A stretch of 64,000 nucleotides of DNA from Cupriavidus basilensis (GCF_000876015.1 NZ_BBQM01000022.1:186001-250000); one strand, 5' to 3'. Shown: positions 17,919-27,996, numbered from the stretch's first letter. A program made the numbers and translations. The notes: generated by a model not told the origin, from the letters alone.

Positions 17919-19543
17919 TACGATTCCTCCGGCTGGACGCGTACCTTGCCGGCGTTCCGGTCTTCAGCCGAGCCGGCATCCTGGCTCGCGTCCATATCAC
18001 TCCGGGAGGAAACTTTATCCGATTTCCGCGGACTGCGCCGACGGCGCTTCTTGCGTGCCGGGCCGCCGCTCTCGCTGCCGTCGCCGCCATCGCCGCCGTC
18101 CCAGTCGCCGGACGGTTCGCCGCCGTCGGGGCTGCCGCCACCGCTGCCGCCGCCACCGCCCTGCTTGCCGCCGCGCGGCGGGCGCACGGCGTCGATCAGG
18201 GCCTCGCGGCGCTCGCCGTCGGCGTTCTGGAAGTCCTGCCACCAGCGCGCCAGCTCGGCCGGCTGCTCGCCGGAGTCGCAGCGCAGCTGCAGGAAGTCGA
18301 AGCCGGCGCGAAAGCGCGGCGACTCGATCAGGCGGAACGGCATGCGGCCCACGCGCTTCTCGAAGCGCGGCTGCATGCCCCAGATGTCGCGCATGTCGGT
18401 GACGAAGCGGCGCTGGATGGCGAGCTGGCCGGTCTGGCGCTCGAGCACGTCGTCCATCGCCGTGTTGAGCGCGGCGATGGCGTGCTCGCCCTGCTCGCGC
18501 AGCGCGGTCCAGCGCTGCAGCACGTGGTGCCACAGCAGCGCGGCGAACAGGAAGCCCGGCGAGACCGGCTTGCCGACCTGCACGCGCTGGTCGGTGTTGT
18601 CGAGCGCCAACTGCACGAAGCGCTGGCCCATCGGCTGCTCGATCGCCACGTCCAGCAGCGGCAGCAGGCCCTTGTGCAGGCCAGCCTTGCGCAGCTCCTG
18701 CAGCGAGGCCCAGGCGTGGCCGGACATCAGCAGCTTGAGCATCTCGTCGAACAGGCGCGCGCTGGGCACGTTGTGGATCAGCGAGGCCAGGTCGGCGATC
18801 GGCTGGCGCGTGTCCTCGTCGATGCCGAAGCCGGTCTTGGCGGCGAAGCGCACCACGCGCAGCATGCGGATCGGGTCCTCGCGGTAGCGCGTGACCGGGT
18901 CGCCGATCATGCGCAGCGTGCGCGCGCGGATGTCTTCCATGCCGTGATGGTAGTCATACACCGTCTGCTCGGCCGGGTCGTAGTACATCGCGTTGATGGT
19001 GAAGTCGCGGCGTTCCGCGTCCTCCGCCTGCGAGCCCCACACGTTGTCGCGCAGCACGCGGCCCGAGGCGTCGATCGCGTGGGTCTTGCTGTCGAGCTCG
19101 GCGCGCTTGAGGCGGCGCCCCTCGGGCAGGGTCTCGCTGGCCACCGCGTCGACCAGCGCGCGGAAGGTGGAGACCTCGATGATCTCCTGCTCGCGCCCGC
19201 CGTAGAAGGTCACGTGCACGATCTGGAAGCGCCGGCCGATGATGCGCGAGCGGCGGAACAGCGCCTGCACCTGGTCGGGCGTGGCGTTGGTGGCGACATC
19301 GAAGTCCTTGGGCTTGATGCCCAGCAGCAGGTCGCGCACCGCGCCGCCCACGATGAAGGCCTGGTAGCCGGCCTGCTGCAGCGTGGAGGTGACCTTGATG
19401 GCGTTGCGCGAGATCAGCGACTGGTCGATCTGGTGCTCGTCGTGCGGCACGATGTGCGGCGTGCCGGCGCGGCCACGGCGTTTGACGGGGCGCTGCTGGG
19501 GGCCCGGCTTGCCGAGCAGCCGGTTGATTAGCTTCTTGATCAC
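17918..19543 (-). CDS. pcnB: Poly(A) polymerase PcnB
   Basis: A 541-residue nucleotidyltransferase that adds poly(A) tails to RNA 3' ends and promotes their decay. The catalytic block is FIVGGAVRDLLLGIKPKDFD with the DxD aspartates in DFDVATNATP; RRDFTINAMYYDP and REDPIRMLRVVRFAAK are typical of PcnB and tRNA nucleotidyltransferases, and the long C-terminus favours PcnB. The tail has a Gly/Ser/Asp-rich stretch, then a basic run (ARKKRRRRSPRK) that may bind RNA. The GTG start at 19543 gives the family N-terminus (V/M)IKKLINRLLGK, one base after the HAD gene stop. Confidence 0.93.
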   Translation of the reverse strand: MIKKLINRLLGKPGPQQRPVKRRGRAGTPHIVPHDEHQIDQSLISRNAIKVTSTLQQAGYQAFIVGGAVRDLLLGIKPKDFDVATNATPDQVQALFRRSRIIGRRFQIVHVTFYGGREQEIIEVSTFRALVDAVASETLPEGRRLKRAELDSKTHAIDASGRVLRDNVWGSQAEDAERRDFTINAMYYDPAEQTVYDYHHGMEDIRARTLRMIGDPVTRYREDPIRMLRVVRFAAKTGFGIDEDTRQPIADLASLIHNVPSARLFDEMLKLLMSGHAWASLQELRKAGLHKGLLPLLDVAIEQPMGQRFVQLALDNTDQRVQVGKPVSPGFLFAALLWHHVLQRWTALREQGEHAIAALNTAMDDVLERQTGQLAIQRRFVTDMRDIWGMQPRFEKRVGRMPFRLIESPRFRAGFDFLQLRCDSGEQPAELARWWQDFQNADGERREALIDAVRPPRGGKQGGGGGSGGGSPDGGEPSGDWDGGDGGDGSESGGPARKKRRRRSPRKSDKVSSRSDMDASQDAGSAEDRNAGKVRVQPEES

Positions 19544-19544
19544 G

Positions 19545-20219
19545 TCAGAACAGATCCATGATGCGCCAGCCGGCCGCGGCGGCGTGGTGACGCAGGCGAT
19601 CGTCCGGGTTGGCGGCGATCGGTTCGCTGACCTTTTCCAGTAGCGGCAGGTCGTTGGCCGAATCGCTGTAGAAGGTGGTGGTTTCGAAGGCATCCCACTG
19701 GGTGCCCATGCTCTTGAGCCAGGCTTCGACGCGGGCGATCTTGCCCTCGCGGAAGCTCGGCAGGCCCGCCACCTCGCCGGTGAAGGCGCCGTCCGGCTGC
19801 CCGTTGGCGGTGGCCGGCTCGGTGGCGATCAGGTGCTTGATGCCGAAGGCGGCGGTGATCGGCGCGGTGACGAAGCTGTTGGTGGCGGTGACCACCGCGC
19901 ACAGGTCGCCGGCGTCGAGGTGCTTGTAGACCAGCGCGCGCGCCTGCGGCGTGATGACCGGATCGATCACTTCGCGCATGAACTGCTTGCGCCAGGTTTC
20001 GAGGCGGTCGCGCGGATTGGCCGCCAGCGGCGCCAGCGCGAAGCGCAGGAAGGCTTGTATATCCAGGGTGCCTGCCTTGTACTGCCCGTAGAACTCCTCG
20101 TTCTTGCGGCGGTAGGTTTCCTCGTCGACGACGCCCAGGCGCACGAGGAAGCGCCCCCATTCGTGGTCGCTGTCGGTCGGGAGCAGGGTATGGTCGAGGT
20201 CGAACAATGCCAGATTCAT
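19545..20219 (-). CDS. HAD-superfamily phosphatase (IB family, SerB-like)
   Basis: A 224-residue HAD hydrolase. Motif I is LALFDLDHTLLPTDSD with the two catalytic aspartates; TATNSFVTAPI is motif II; the SDSANDLPLLEKV block is motif IV. A helical cap lies between motifs I and II. The family includes phosphoserine phosphatase and histidinol-phosphatase-like enzymes; the substrate here is not known. It is followed after one base by pcnB. A TAAAAT lies only 8 bases before the ATG on the coding strand, so the transcript may be almost leaderless. Confidence 0.86.
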   Translation of the reverse strand: MNLALFDLDHTLLPTDSDHEWGRFLVRLGVVDEETYRRKNEEFYGQYKAGTLDIQAFLRFALAPLAANPRDRLETWRKQFMREVIDPVITPQARALVYKHLDAGDLCAVVTATNSFVTAPITAAFGIKHLIATEPATANGQPDGAFTGEVAGLPSFREGKIARVEAWLKSMGTQWDAFETTTFYSDSANDLPLLEKVSEPIAANPDDRLRHHAAAAGWRIMDLF

Positions 20220-20334
20220 GGGCGGCGATTTTACATTAACGTGATTGTTGCCGGTTTCTTGGCGTCGCTGCGCCCCAACGCAGGCAAGCACGCGGCATGC
20301 CAGGGGCTGCGGGGGCGGTGCCGGCTGCGTGCGC

Positions 20335-21042
20335 TCACTCGCGCAGCTCCGCGAACATTTCCCGCAGCAGCGGCAGCGTGACGGCGCGCTTGCGCTCGAG
20401 CGAATAGGTGTCGAGCGCGTCCAGCAGCGCCATCAGGCTGGGCATGTCGCGGTAGTGGCGCGTAACCAGCCAGTGCGGGATCTCGGGCGAAAGCTGCAGG
20501 CCGCGCTCGCGCGCGGCCTGCACCAGCGCGGTCATCTTGTCTTCGTCCGACAGCGGCGCGAGCTGGTAGACCAGGCCCCAGCCCAGCCGCGTGCGCAGGT
20601 CCTCGCGCACCGGCATGGCCAGCGGCGCCACGCTGCCGGCCACCACCAGCGCGGTGCGCACGTGGGCGCGTACTTCGTTGTAGAGCGAGAACACGGCGAT
20701 CTGGCGCGCTTCGTCGAGCAGTTCCACGTCGTCGACCGTGTAGAGCTGGCAGCTCGGATCGAAGATGAAGTCCGACAGCGCGTGGTGCGGGCTCAGGTAG
20801 CGGCAGCGGATGCCGGCCTGGTAGCCGCTCTCGCACACCGCGTGCAGCAGGTGGGTGCGGCCCGAGCCGGTCTCGCCCCACAGGTAGATCAGGCGGTCGG
20901 GCGCGCGCTCCTGCGCCACCGCCGGGGCCAGGTCGCGCAGGCGCTGCACCGGCTCGCGGTTGGCGGCCACGAAGAAATTCTCGAAGGTCGACGGCGGCGG
21001 GCTGCCAAGTTCAAGCGAAAGCTGCTTGGGGCGCGGATACAT
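20335..21042 (-). CDS. hda: DnaA regulatory inactivator Hda
   Basis: A 235-residue AAA+ protein related to DnaA domain III. The N-terminus carries the clamp-binding motif QLSLEL (residues 7-12), and the P-loop is GETGSGRTHLL. With the DNA-loaded beta clamp it stimulates ATP hydrolysis by DnaA and so prevents over-initiation of replication. It is divergent from purM (278 bp between) and leads the leftward gene run, 115 bp before the HAD gene. The chosen ATG gives MYPRPKQLSLELG, as usual for beta-proteobacterial Hda. Confidence 0.93.
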   Translation of the reverse strand: MYPRPKQLSLELGSPPPSTFENFFVAANREPVQRLRDLAPAVAQERAPDRLIYLWGETGSGRTHLLHAVCESGYQAGIRCRYLSPHHALSDFIFDPSCQLYTVDDVELLDEARQIAVFSLYNEVRAHVRTALVVAGSVAPLAMPVREDLRTRLGWGLVYQLAPLSDEDKMTALVQAARERGLQLSPEIPHWLVTRHYRDMPSLMALLDALDTYSLERKRAVTLPLLREMFAELRE

Positions 21043-21230
21043 GGCTTTTCGGTTACCTGGGGTGAAGGCCTGCTGCCCTGTAAACGCGCCGCCCCGCGCC
21101 CGCGCCGACCGCGGCCGGCACGTGGGGGCGCCGGCCGCGGTCGGCAGCGGTGGCGTGCATCGGCAGTGAATGGGGGCAAGACTTCATGACGCGAAGAACC
21201 GGAAACTGGAAGGCGGCAGCCTGTATCCGT

Positions 21231-21236
21231 TAAAAT
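21231..21236 (+). promoter_or_regulatory. Possible -10 box of purM
   Basis: TAAAAT in an otherwise GC-rich divergent region, 85 bases before the purM ATG. No convincing -35 element is seen at 16-18 bp. Confidence 0.4.
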
Positions 21237-21320
21237 TGCGATTCTACTGGACTCGCGGCCGCAAATCGCCGTCGTGAGCGCCGCATTCCTCACTTCATAC
21301 CCCCAGGACGAGCAGGTTCT

Positions 21321-22373
<1,053 letters not shown>

Positions 22374-22737
22374 GCGTTCCGGCTGTTCCCGTACGCTTGC
22401 CGAAGCCGCCAGATACGCCCACGCCGTCAGCGCTGGCCCAAGCAAGGTGTTCTCCCTCTCCCCTCACGGGGAGAGGGGCGGGGAGAGGGGCGGTTTGACC
22501 AGGAGCCACATCAAGCGGGGCCAGCGGTGTGGTCCAGCGTAGCGGCCAGGAACGAAGCCAATGGTGTTGTCCAGCACGGCAGCATTCCCGGCGCCGGCCC
22601 TCTCCCCCGGCCCCTCTCCCGCAAGCGGGAGAGGGGAGCAAACCGAGGGCAATGAACGACGCCGCCAGATGCGCCCACACCGCGCGAGCTAGCCCAAACA
22701 ACGCGCAAACCGGCGGTGGCTCTGCAACTGCGCCAGT
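22374..22737. repeat. Gene-free region with two inverted copies of a palindromic CCCTCTCCC element
   Basis: Copy a, 22454-22490: CCCTCTCCCC, a tcac loop, GGGGAGAGGGG, then a second GGGGAGAGGGG. Copy b, 22598-22636: CCCTCTCCCCC, gg, CCCCTCTCCCGC, aa, GCGGGAGAGGGG. Copy b read on the other strand has the same order of arms as copy a, so the two are inverted copies about 110 bp apart. Similar GGGAGAGGG hairpins are, as far as I recall, common dispersed repeats in beta- and gamma-proteobacteria. I see no gene in the 364 bp. The hairpins separate convergent purM and the GNAT gene. Confidence 0.85.
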
Positions 22738-23247
22738 TCAGCCAGCCACCCCCATCTTCGCCAGCGCGTTGCCGGTCACGCGGCAGATGCGCCAGTCCGG
22801 CAGCACGTCGGCGCCCATCGCGCGGTAGAAGTCGATCGACGGCGTGTTCCAGTCCAGCACGGTCCATTCGAAACGGCCGCAGCCGCGCTCGACCGCCAGC
22901 GCCGCGAGGTGCCGGAGCAGCGCCTTGCCCATGCCGTGGCCGCGCCAGGCCGGGTCCACGTAGAGGTCTTCCAGGTAGAGCCCGCGCCTTGACAGGAAGG
23001 TCGAGAAATTGTGGAAGAACAGGGCGAAGCCGACCGCCTGCGGGCCTTGCGCGCCGGGCACTTCCACCAGCACCGCCTCGGCCAGCGGGCGCGCGCCGAA
23101 CAGCGCTTCCTCCAGCTTGCGCGGCGTGGCTTCGACCAGATGGGTCAGCTTTTCGTATTCGGCCAGCGCGGAGATCAGCGTGAACAGGGTTTCGCAGTCG
23201 GCGGCGGTGGCGGGGCGCAGGGTGAAGGCGGGAGCGGAGGCGGGCAT
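22738..23247 (-). CDS. GNAT-family N-acetyltransferase, SSAT-like
   Basis: A 169-residue acetyltransferase. The acetyl-CoA-binding motif A is RGHGMGKALLRHLA, preceded by LYLEDLYVDPAWRG; RPATAADCETLFTLI starts the fold. The order LEDLYVDPAWRGHGMG and the following ERGCGRFEWTVLDWNTPSI resemble the spermidine/diamine acetyltransferase (SSAT) group. The substrate is not known. It lies convergent with purM, 115 bp downstream of miaA. Confidence 0.85.
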   Translation of the reverse strand: MPASAPAFTLRPATAADCETLFTLISALAEYEKLTHLVEATPRKLEEALFGARPLAEAVLVEVPGAQGPQAVGFALFFHNFSTFLSRRGLYLEDLYVDPAWRGHGMGKALLRHLAALAVERGCGRFEWTVLDWNTPSIDFYRAMGADVLPDWRICRVTGNALAKMGVAG

Positions 23248-23362
23248 GGCGGGTCGCGGGATCGTCAGTCGATAAGCGGCGATTATCGCGTATCCATCAC
23301 TTCGGCTCCGATTCGGTCCCGATTGCGATGCCGCTGCGGCATTCAGGCGGCGCGCCGCCTCG

Positions 23363-24331
23363 TCATGCCTGCCCGATGCTTGCCAGCCGCGCCACCTGCG
23401 CCGCGTAGTCGGGCGCGAGGCAGTCCACCACCTCGCGCTCGGGCGTGCTGCGCAGCCAGGTCAGCTGGCGCTTGCAGAGCTGCCGCGTGGCGGCGATGCC
23501 GCGCTCGCGCATGGTGGCGTAGTCGGTTTCGCCGTCGAGGTATTCCCACACCTGGCGGTAGCCCACGCAGCGGATCGAGGGCAGCGTCGGCTGCAGGTCG
23601 CCGCGCGCGCGCAGGCGCTCCACTTCCTCGATGAAGCCGCCGGCCAGCATGGCGTCGTAGCGCGCCGCGATGCGCGCGTGCAGCGCGGCGCGGTCGGACG
23701 GCTCGAGCGCGATCACGCGGTAGCGCCGGTCGGCGGCGCCGGCGAAGGCGCGCTCGTCGGCCTGGCGCGCCAGCAGCGCCGACATGGGCTGGCCGGTGAG
23801 GCGGTGGATCTCCAGCGCGCGCTGGATGCGCTGGGCGTCGTTGGGTGCCAGCCGCGCGGCGGTGACGGGATCGACCTGGGCCAGCATCGCGTGCAGCGCC
23901 GGCCAGCCGCGCGCGGCGGCGAGCGCGTCGAGTTCGGCGCGCACCGCGGCGTCGGCCTGCGGCAGGTCGTTCAGGCCCTGCGTGAGCGCCTTGTAGTAGA
24001 GCATGGTGCCGCCCACGATCAACGGCGCGCGGCCGCGCGCGCGGATCTCGCCGATCAGGCGCTCGGCATCGGCCACGAACTGCGCGGCCGAATAGCTCTC
24101 GGCCGGGTCGATGATGTCGATCAGGTGGTGCGGCACCGCGGCCAGTTCGGCGGCGGACGGCTTGGCGGTGCCGATGTCCATCCCGCGGTAGACCAGCGCC
24201 GAGTCGAGGCTGATGATCTCGACCGGCGCGCGCGCGGCCAGCGCCAGCGCGGCGGCGGTCTTGCCCGACGCGGTGGGGCCGAGCAGGCAGACGACGGGCG
24301 CGGCGTGGCCGGCGGAGGCGGGGGCTGTCAC
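23363..24331 (-). CDS. miaA: tRNA dimethylallyltransferase MiaA
   Basis: A 322-residue enzyme that transfers dimethylallyl to A37 of tRNAs reading UNN codons. The P-loop is LLGPTASGKTAAAL; then DSALVYRGMDIGTAKPS, and LIVGGTMLYYKALTQGL typical of MiaA. The reading frame begins with GTG at 24331, 16 bp after the mutL stop, giving a short N-terminal extension (MTAPASAGHAAPVVCLLGP). Grouping with mutL is usual in proteobacteria. Confidence 0.96.
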   Translation of the reverse strand: MTAPASAGHAAPVVCLLGPTASGKTAAALALAARAPVEIISLDSALVYRGMDIGTAKPSAAELAAVPHHLIDIIDPAESYSAAQFVADAERLIGEIRARGRAPLIVGGTMLYYKALTQGLNDLPQADAAVRAELDALAAARGWPALHAMLAQVDPVTAARLAPNDAQRIQRALEIHRLTGQPMSALLARQADERAFAGAADRRYRVIALEPSDRAALHARIAARYDAMLAGGFIEEVERLRARGDLQPTLPSIRCVGYRQVWEYLDGETDYATMRERGIAATRQLCKRQLTWLRSTPEREVVDCLAPDYAAQVARLASIGQA

Positions 24332-24347
24332 GGCGGGCGCGGCGGGC

Positions 24348-26363
24348 TTACTGGCCGCGCAGGAACAGCCGGTCCAGCTCGGCCACCGACAACTGCACCC
24401 AGGTGGGCCGGCCGTGGTTGCACTGGTCGGCGCGCTCGGTCTGCTCCATCTGGCGCAGCAGCGCGTTCATCTCTTCCACGGTGAGCTTGCGGTTGGCGCG
24501 CACCGCGCTGTGGCAGGCCAGCGTGGCGAGCAGCTCGTTCTGCCGCTCGGCCAGCACGCGCGAGCCGCCGAACGACTGCAGGTCGCGCAGCACGTCGCGC
24601 GCCAGCGCCTCGGTGTCGGCCTGCTTGAGCAGCGCCGGGATGGCGCGCACCGCGAGCGTGGTGGGCGACACCGGCGCGATGTCGAAGCCCAGCAGCGCGA
24701 GCGTGTCCTGGTGTTCCTCGGCGGCGCCGATCTCCACCGGGCTGGCGGTCAGCGTGACCGGGATCAGCAGCGGCTGCACGGCGAGCTCGCGCGCGTCGAG
24801 CGCGGTCTTGATCTGCTCGTAGAGGATGCGTTCGTGGGCGGCGTGCATGTCGACCAGCACCAGCCCGCGCGCGTTCTGCGCGAGCACGTAGATGCCGTGC
24901 AGCTGGGCGATGGCGAAGCCGAGCGGGTGGGCGTCGTCGGCCGCGGATTCTTCCCGCGGCGGCGCCGTTTCGAGCAGGCCGGGCGGGTCGTTCTCGCGGG
25001 CGGCACGGGCATCGGCCAGCCAGGCCGGCGGCGTGCCGGCGCCATCCGCATGGCCGCCGGGCGCCGGCGCGGCCGGGCGCGCGAAGCCGCCGCCGGGCTG
25101 GATCGCGTCGCGCACCATGCCGAGGTAGGCCTGGCGCGGCTGCATGACGCCGAGCTCGGTCTGGCGCGCGGCGGCGGTGTAGTCGACCCAGGGCCGCGCG
25201 CCGGCACCGCTGCCGGCACTGATGCCGCCGCCGGGCGCGCCGCCCCTTGCCGGCAGCGCGCCGCCGAAGCCGCCGCCGAGGCCGCCACCGCGCGGCGGCG
25301 GGGGCGCCTCGGCATCGCCGGTCGTGCTGTGCAGGCTGTCGCCCTGCGCGCCGGCCTGGCGGGCCAGGCAGCGCTGCACGGCGTGGTAGACGAACTGGTG
25401 CACCGCGCGCGATTCGCGGAAGCGCACCTCGATCTTGGACGGGTGCACGTTCACGTCCACCATTTCCGGCGGCAGGTCCATGCACAGCACGTAGGACGGG
25501 AAGCGGTCGCCGTGCAGCACGTCCTGGTAGGCGCTGCGCACCGCGTGGGTGAGCAGCTTGTCGCGCACGTAGCGGCCGTTGACGAAGAAGAACTGCTGGT
25601 CTGGGCGGCCGCGCGAGGCGGTCGGCAGGCCGGCGAAGCCGTACAGGTGCAGGGTGTCGGCTTCCTCGTCGAGCGGCAGGCGGGCGCGCGCGAAATCGGC
25701 GCCGAGCACCTGCGCCGTGCGCGTGGCCACGTCGCCGGCGTTCCAGTGCTCCATCGGGCGGCCGTTGTGATGGACCGTGATGGCGACGTCCGGGCGCGCC
25801 AGCGCCACGCGCCGCACCATCTCCAGGCAATGCCCGAACTCGGTCTGCTCGGACTTCAGGAACTTTCTGCGCGCCGGCGTGTTGAAGTACAGGTGCTGCA
25901 CGTCGACGGTGGTGCCGACGCCGCCGGAGGCCGGCTGCACCTTGCCGCTGTCGGCGGCGACCAGCGTGGCATGCGCGTCGTCGGCGGTGCGGCTGGTCAG
26001 GGTCAGCTCGGAGACCGAGGCGATCGAGGCCAGTGCCTCGCCGCGAAAGCCCAGCGTCAGCACGGATTCGAGCTCGTCGAGCGAGGCGATCTTGCTGGTG
26101 GCGTGGCGCATCAGCGCGACCGGCAGCTCGGCCGCGGGGATGCCGCAGCCGTTGTCGGCGATTACGATGCGGCGCACGCCGCCTTCCTCCAGGCGGATGT
26201 TGAGCTGGGTGGCGCCGGCGTCCAGCGCGTTCTCCAGCAGCTCCTTGACCACGGAGGCGGGGCGCTCGACCACCTCGCCGGCCGCGATCTGGCTGATCAA
26301 CTGGTCGGGCAGCGGGCGGATGGGACGCAGGGGCTGGGCAGGGCGGATGGCTTCGGCGGGCAT
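24348..26363 (-). CDS. mutL: DNA mismatch repair protein MutL
   Basis: A 671-residue MutL. The GHKL ATPase domain has QIAAGEVVERPASVVKELLE, ADNGCGIP and LGFRGEALASIASV. A Gly/Pro/Ala-rich linker spans roughly residues 340-480. The C-terminal dimerisation domain has DMHAAHERILYE starting at Asp505, close to the metal-binding endonuclease motif DQHAxxExxxxE of nicking MutL proteins (Met in place of Gln), plus ACHSAVRA and CNHGRPTW, so nicking activity is likely. The ATG lies six bases after a perfect TATAAT, implying a leaderless mRNA. Confidence 0.97.
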   Translation of the reverse strand: MPAEAIRPAQPLRPIRPLPDQLISQIAAGEVVERPASVVKELLENALDAGATQLNIRLEEGGVRRIVIADNGCGIPAAELPVALMRHATSKIASLDELESVLTLGFRGEALASIASVSELTLTSRTADDAHATLVAADSGKVQPASGGVGTTVDVQHLYFNTPARRKFLKSEQTEFGHCLEMVRRVALARPDVAITVHHNGRPMEHWNAGDVATRTAQVLGADFARARLPLDEEADTLHLYGFAGLPTASRGRPDQQFFFVNGRYVRDKLLTHAVRSAYQDVLHGDRFPSYVLCMDLPPEMVDVNVHPSKIEVRFRESRAVHQFVYHAVQRCLARQAGAQGDSLHSTTGDAEAPPPPRGGGLGGGFGGALPARGGAPGGGISAGSGAGARPWVDYTAAARQTELGVMQPRQAYLGMVRDAIQPGGGFARPAAPAPGGHADGAGTPPAWLADARAARENDPPGLLETAPPREESAADDAHPLGFAIAQLHGIYVLAQNARGLVLVDMHAAHERILYEQIKTALDARELAVQPLLIPVTLTASPVEIGAAEEHQDTLALLGFDIAPVSPTTLAVRAIPALLKQADTEALARDVLRDLQSFGGSRVLAERQNELLATLACHSAVRANRKLTVEEMNALLRQMEQTERADQCNHGRPTWVQLSVAELDRLFLRGQ

Positions 26364-26369
26364 GGCGGA

Positions 26370-26375
26370 ATTATA
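26370..26375 (-). promoter_or_regulatory. -10 box of mutL, six bases before the start codon
   Basis: On the minus strand TATAAT is followed by TCCGCC and then ATG (26363). The transcription start would fall on or next to the A of ATG. No clear -35 hexamer is visible 16-18 bases upstream. Confidence 0.6.
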
Positions 26376-26469
26376 CGTGCGCGTGCCCCTCGCCCGCAGG
26401 GCGCCGCAGGTGGCTTTGGCGCCGGTGCGGTCTTGTATGATGTCGGCTAGATCTAGAACGGGGATTCAA

Positions 26470-27123
26470 TTGGACATCGCTTTGCAGTTCATCGACATGC
26501 TGCTGCACGTCGACAAATACCTTGGCACGGTCATCCAGAACTATGGCGGATGGGTCTATGCGATCCTCTTCGCCATCGTCTTTGCCGAGACCGGCCTGGT
26601 GGTGCTGCCGTTCCTGCCGGGCGATTCCCTGCTCTTCATCGCCGGCGCCTTCTGCGCCACGGGCGCCATGAACGAATGGGCGCTGGTCGGGCTGCTGCTG
26701 GTGGCGGCCGTGGGCGGCAATACCGTCAACTACCTGGTGGGCAGCTGGGTGGGCCCCAAGGTGTTCGACGGGCACTGGCGCTTCCTCGACCAGACGGCAC
26801 TGCGCAAGACGCACAATTTCTACGAGCGCCACGGCGGCAAGACGCTGGTGATGGCCCGCTTCCTGCCGATCGTGCGCACCTTCGCGCCGTTCGTCGCGGG
26901 CGTGTCGCAGATGACCTTCGCCAAGTTCCAGCTGTTCAACGTGCTGGGCGCGGCCGCCTGGGTGCTGGGCCTGGTGTTCGCCGGCTACTTCTTCGGCAAC
27001 CTGCCGTTCATCAAGCAGTACCTGAACCTGATCGTGCTGGCCGGCATCGGCGCGGCCATCGTGCCGCTGGTGCTGGGCGGGCTGTGGAAGCTGGTGCGCG
27101 GCGGCAAGCGCCGCACGTCCTGA
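26470..27123 (+). CDS. DedA-family inner-membrane protein
   Basis: A 217-residue membrane protein of the DedA/SNARE-associated family, thought to be lipid flippases or transporters needed for membrane homeostasis. Visible are the re-entrant-type segment ETGLVVLPFLPGDSLLFIAG, the G[N]TVNYLVGSWVG helix, and MARFLPIVRTFAPFVAGVSQM, which contains the conserved FxRxxPxxR-type motif. About five hydrophobic stretches can be seen. The TTG at 26470 gives the family N-terminus (L/M)DIALQFIDMLLH; an ATG nine codons later is an alternative. A TATGAT at 26436 could be its -10 box. It is divergent from mutL. Confidence 0.9.
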   Translation: MDIALQFIDMLLHVDKYLGTVIQNYGGWVYAILFAIVFAETGLVVLPFLPGDSLLFIAGAFCATGAMNEWALVGLLLVAAVGGNTVNYLVGSWVGPKVFDGHWRFLDQTALRKTHNFYERHGGKTLVMARFLPIVRTFAPFVAGVSQMTFAKFQLFNVLGAAAWVLGLVFAGYFFGNLPFIKQYLNLIVLAGIGAAIVPLVLGGLWKLVRGGKRRTS

Positions 27124-27147
27124 GGCGCCGCGGCGCTCAACCGAAGC

Positions 27148-27996
27148 TCAGCTGACGCTGCGGCTCATCAGGCGCAGCGCCGGCATGCGGTCGCGGATCT
27201 GGGTGGTGTCGGCCGCGTCGGGCCGCGCCATCACGTAGGCTTCGAGGTCTTCGAGCGCCGGGCGGAAGCACTCCAGGTTGGCGTAGGCCAGGCCGCGGTC
27301 GCGCACTTCCTCGATCGAGCCCGGCAGCAGGATCACCAGCCGGTTCTGCACCGCCAGCAGGCGCTGCCAGCGCGATTCCTGCAGGTAGATCGACTTGAGG
27401 TTGCGCAGCACGCGCGCCACGATCTCGCGGTGGCTGGCCACCTGCAGGAACAGTCCCAGCGGCACCTCGTTGGGATCGGCGATGCCCTCGCGCTCCAGGT
27501 GCGGGTCCAGCATGTCCTGCAGCTGTTCCTTGGACAGCGTCTCGCCCGTGAGCGGGTCCACCACCACTTCGCCGGCCGGGATCGACATCCGCACCAGGAA
27601 ATGGTTGGGAAAGGACACGCCCTTGAGCGGCAGGCCGATCTGCTGCCCCAGCTCCATGTAGAGCACCGCCAGCGAGATGGGAATGCCGCGGCGCTGCTTG
27701 AGCACCACGTTCAGGTAGGAATTGTCCGGGTCGTAGTAGTCGTTCGCGTTGGCGCCGAAGCCCAGGTCGCGGTAGAAGAAATGATTGAGCAGGCGCAGGC
27801 GCTGGATGGCCGGCGTGCCCTCGGCGACGCGGCGCTTGAGCCGGACCGCGAGCATGTCGAGCGCGGCCAGTTCCGACTGCAGGTCAAGGTCAGGATAGGC
27901 ATCCTGGGCGATCGAGAGCACCGTCTCGGTCAGCGGGATGCCGTGCTCGTCTGCCACGAGGCTGGCGAAGTAGTCCAGGACTTTCGTGGTTGTCAT
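27148..27996 (-). CDS. SirB1-family protein (transglutaminase-like core plus TPR)
   Basis: A 282-residue cytoplasmic protein. The central part matches the SirB1/transglutaminase-like domain: LNHFFYRDLGFGANANDYYD, SYLNVVLKQRRGIPISLAVL and GVSFPNHFLVRM. A helical TPR-like region follows (LQESRWQRLLAVQNRLVILL and the final FRPALEDLEAY). The catalytic cysteine of true transglutaminases is not evident; the role is not established, though relatives lie near peptide-release and purine genes. The chosen ATG gives MTTTKVLDYFASLV. It lies 188 bp downstream of murJ and converges with dedA. Confidence 0.85.
   Translation of the reverse strand: MTTTKVLDYFASLVADEHGIPLTETVLSIAQDAYPDLDLQSELAALDMLAVRLKRRVAEGTPAIQRLRLLNHFFYRDLGFGANANDYYDPDNSYLNVVLKQRRGIPISLAVLYMELGQQIGLPLKGVSFPNHFLVRMSIPAGEVVVDPLTGETLSKEQLQDMLDPHLEREGIADPNEVPLGLFLQVASHREIVARVLRNLKSIYLQESRWQRLLAVQNRLVILLPGSIEEVRDRGLAYANLECFRPALEDLEAYVMARPDAADTTQIRDRMPALRLMSRSVS

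Noticed and set aside
22446..22640. GGGAGAGGG hairpins as a CRISPR array
   Set aside because: Only two copies in inverted orientation, internally palindromic, without regular spacers or cas genes.
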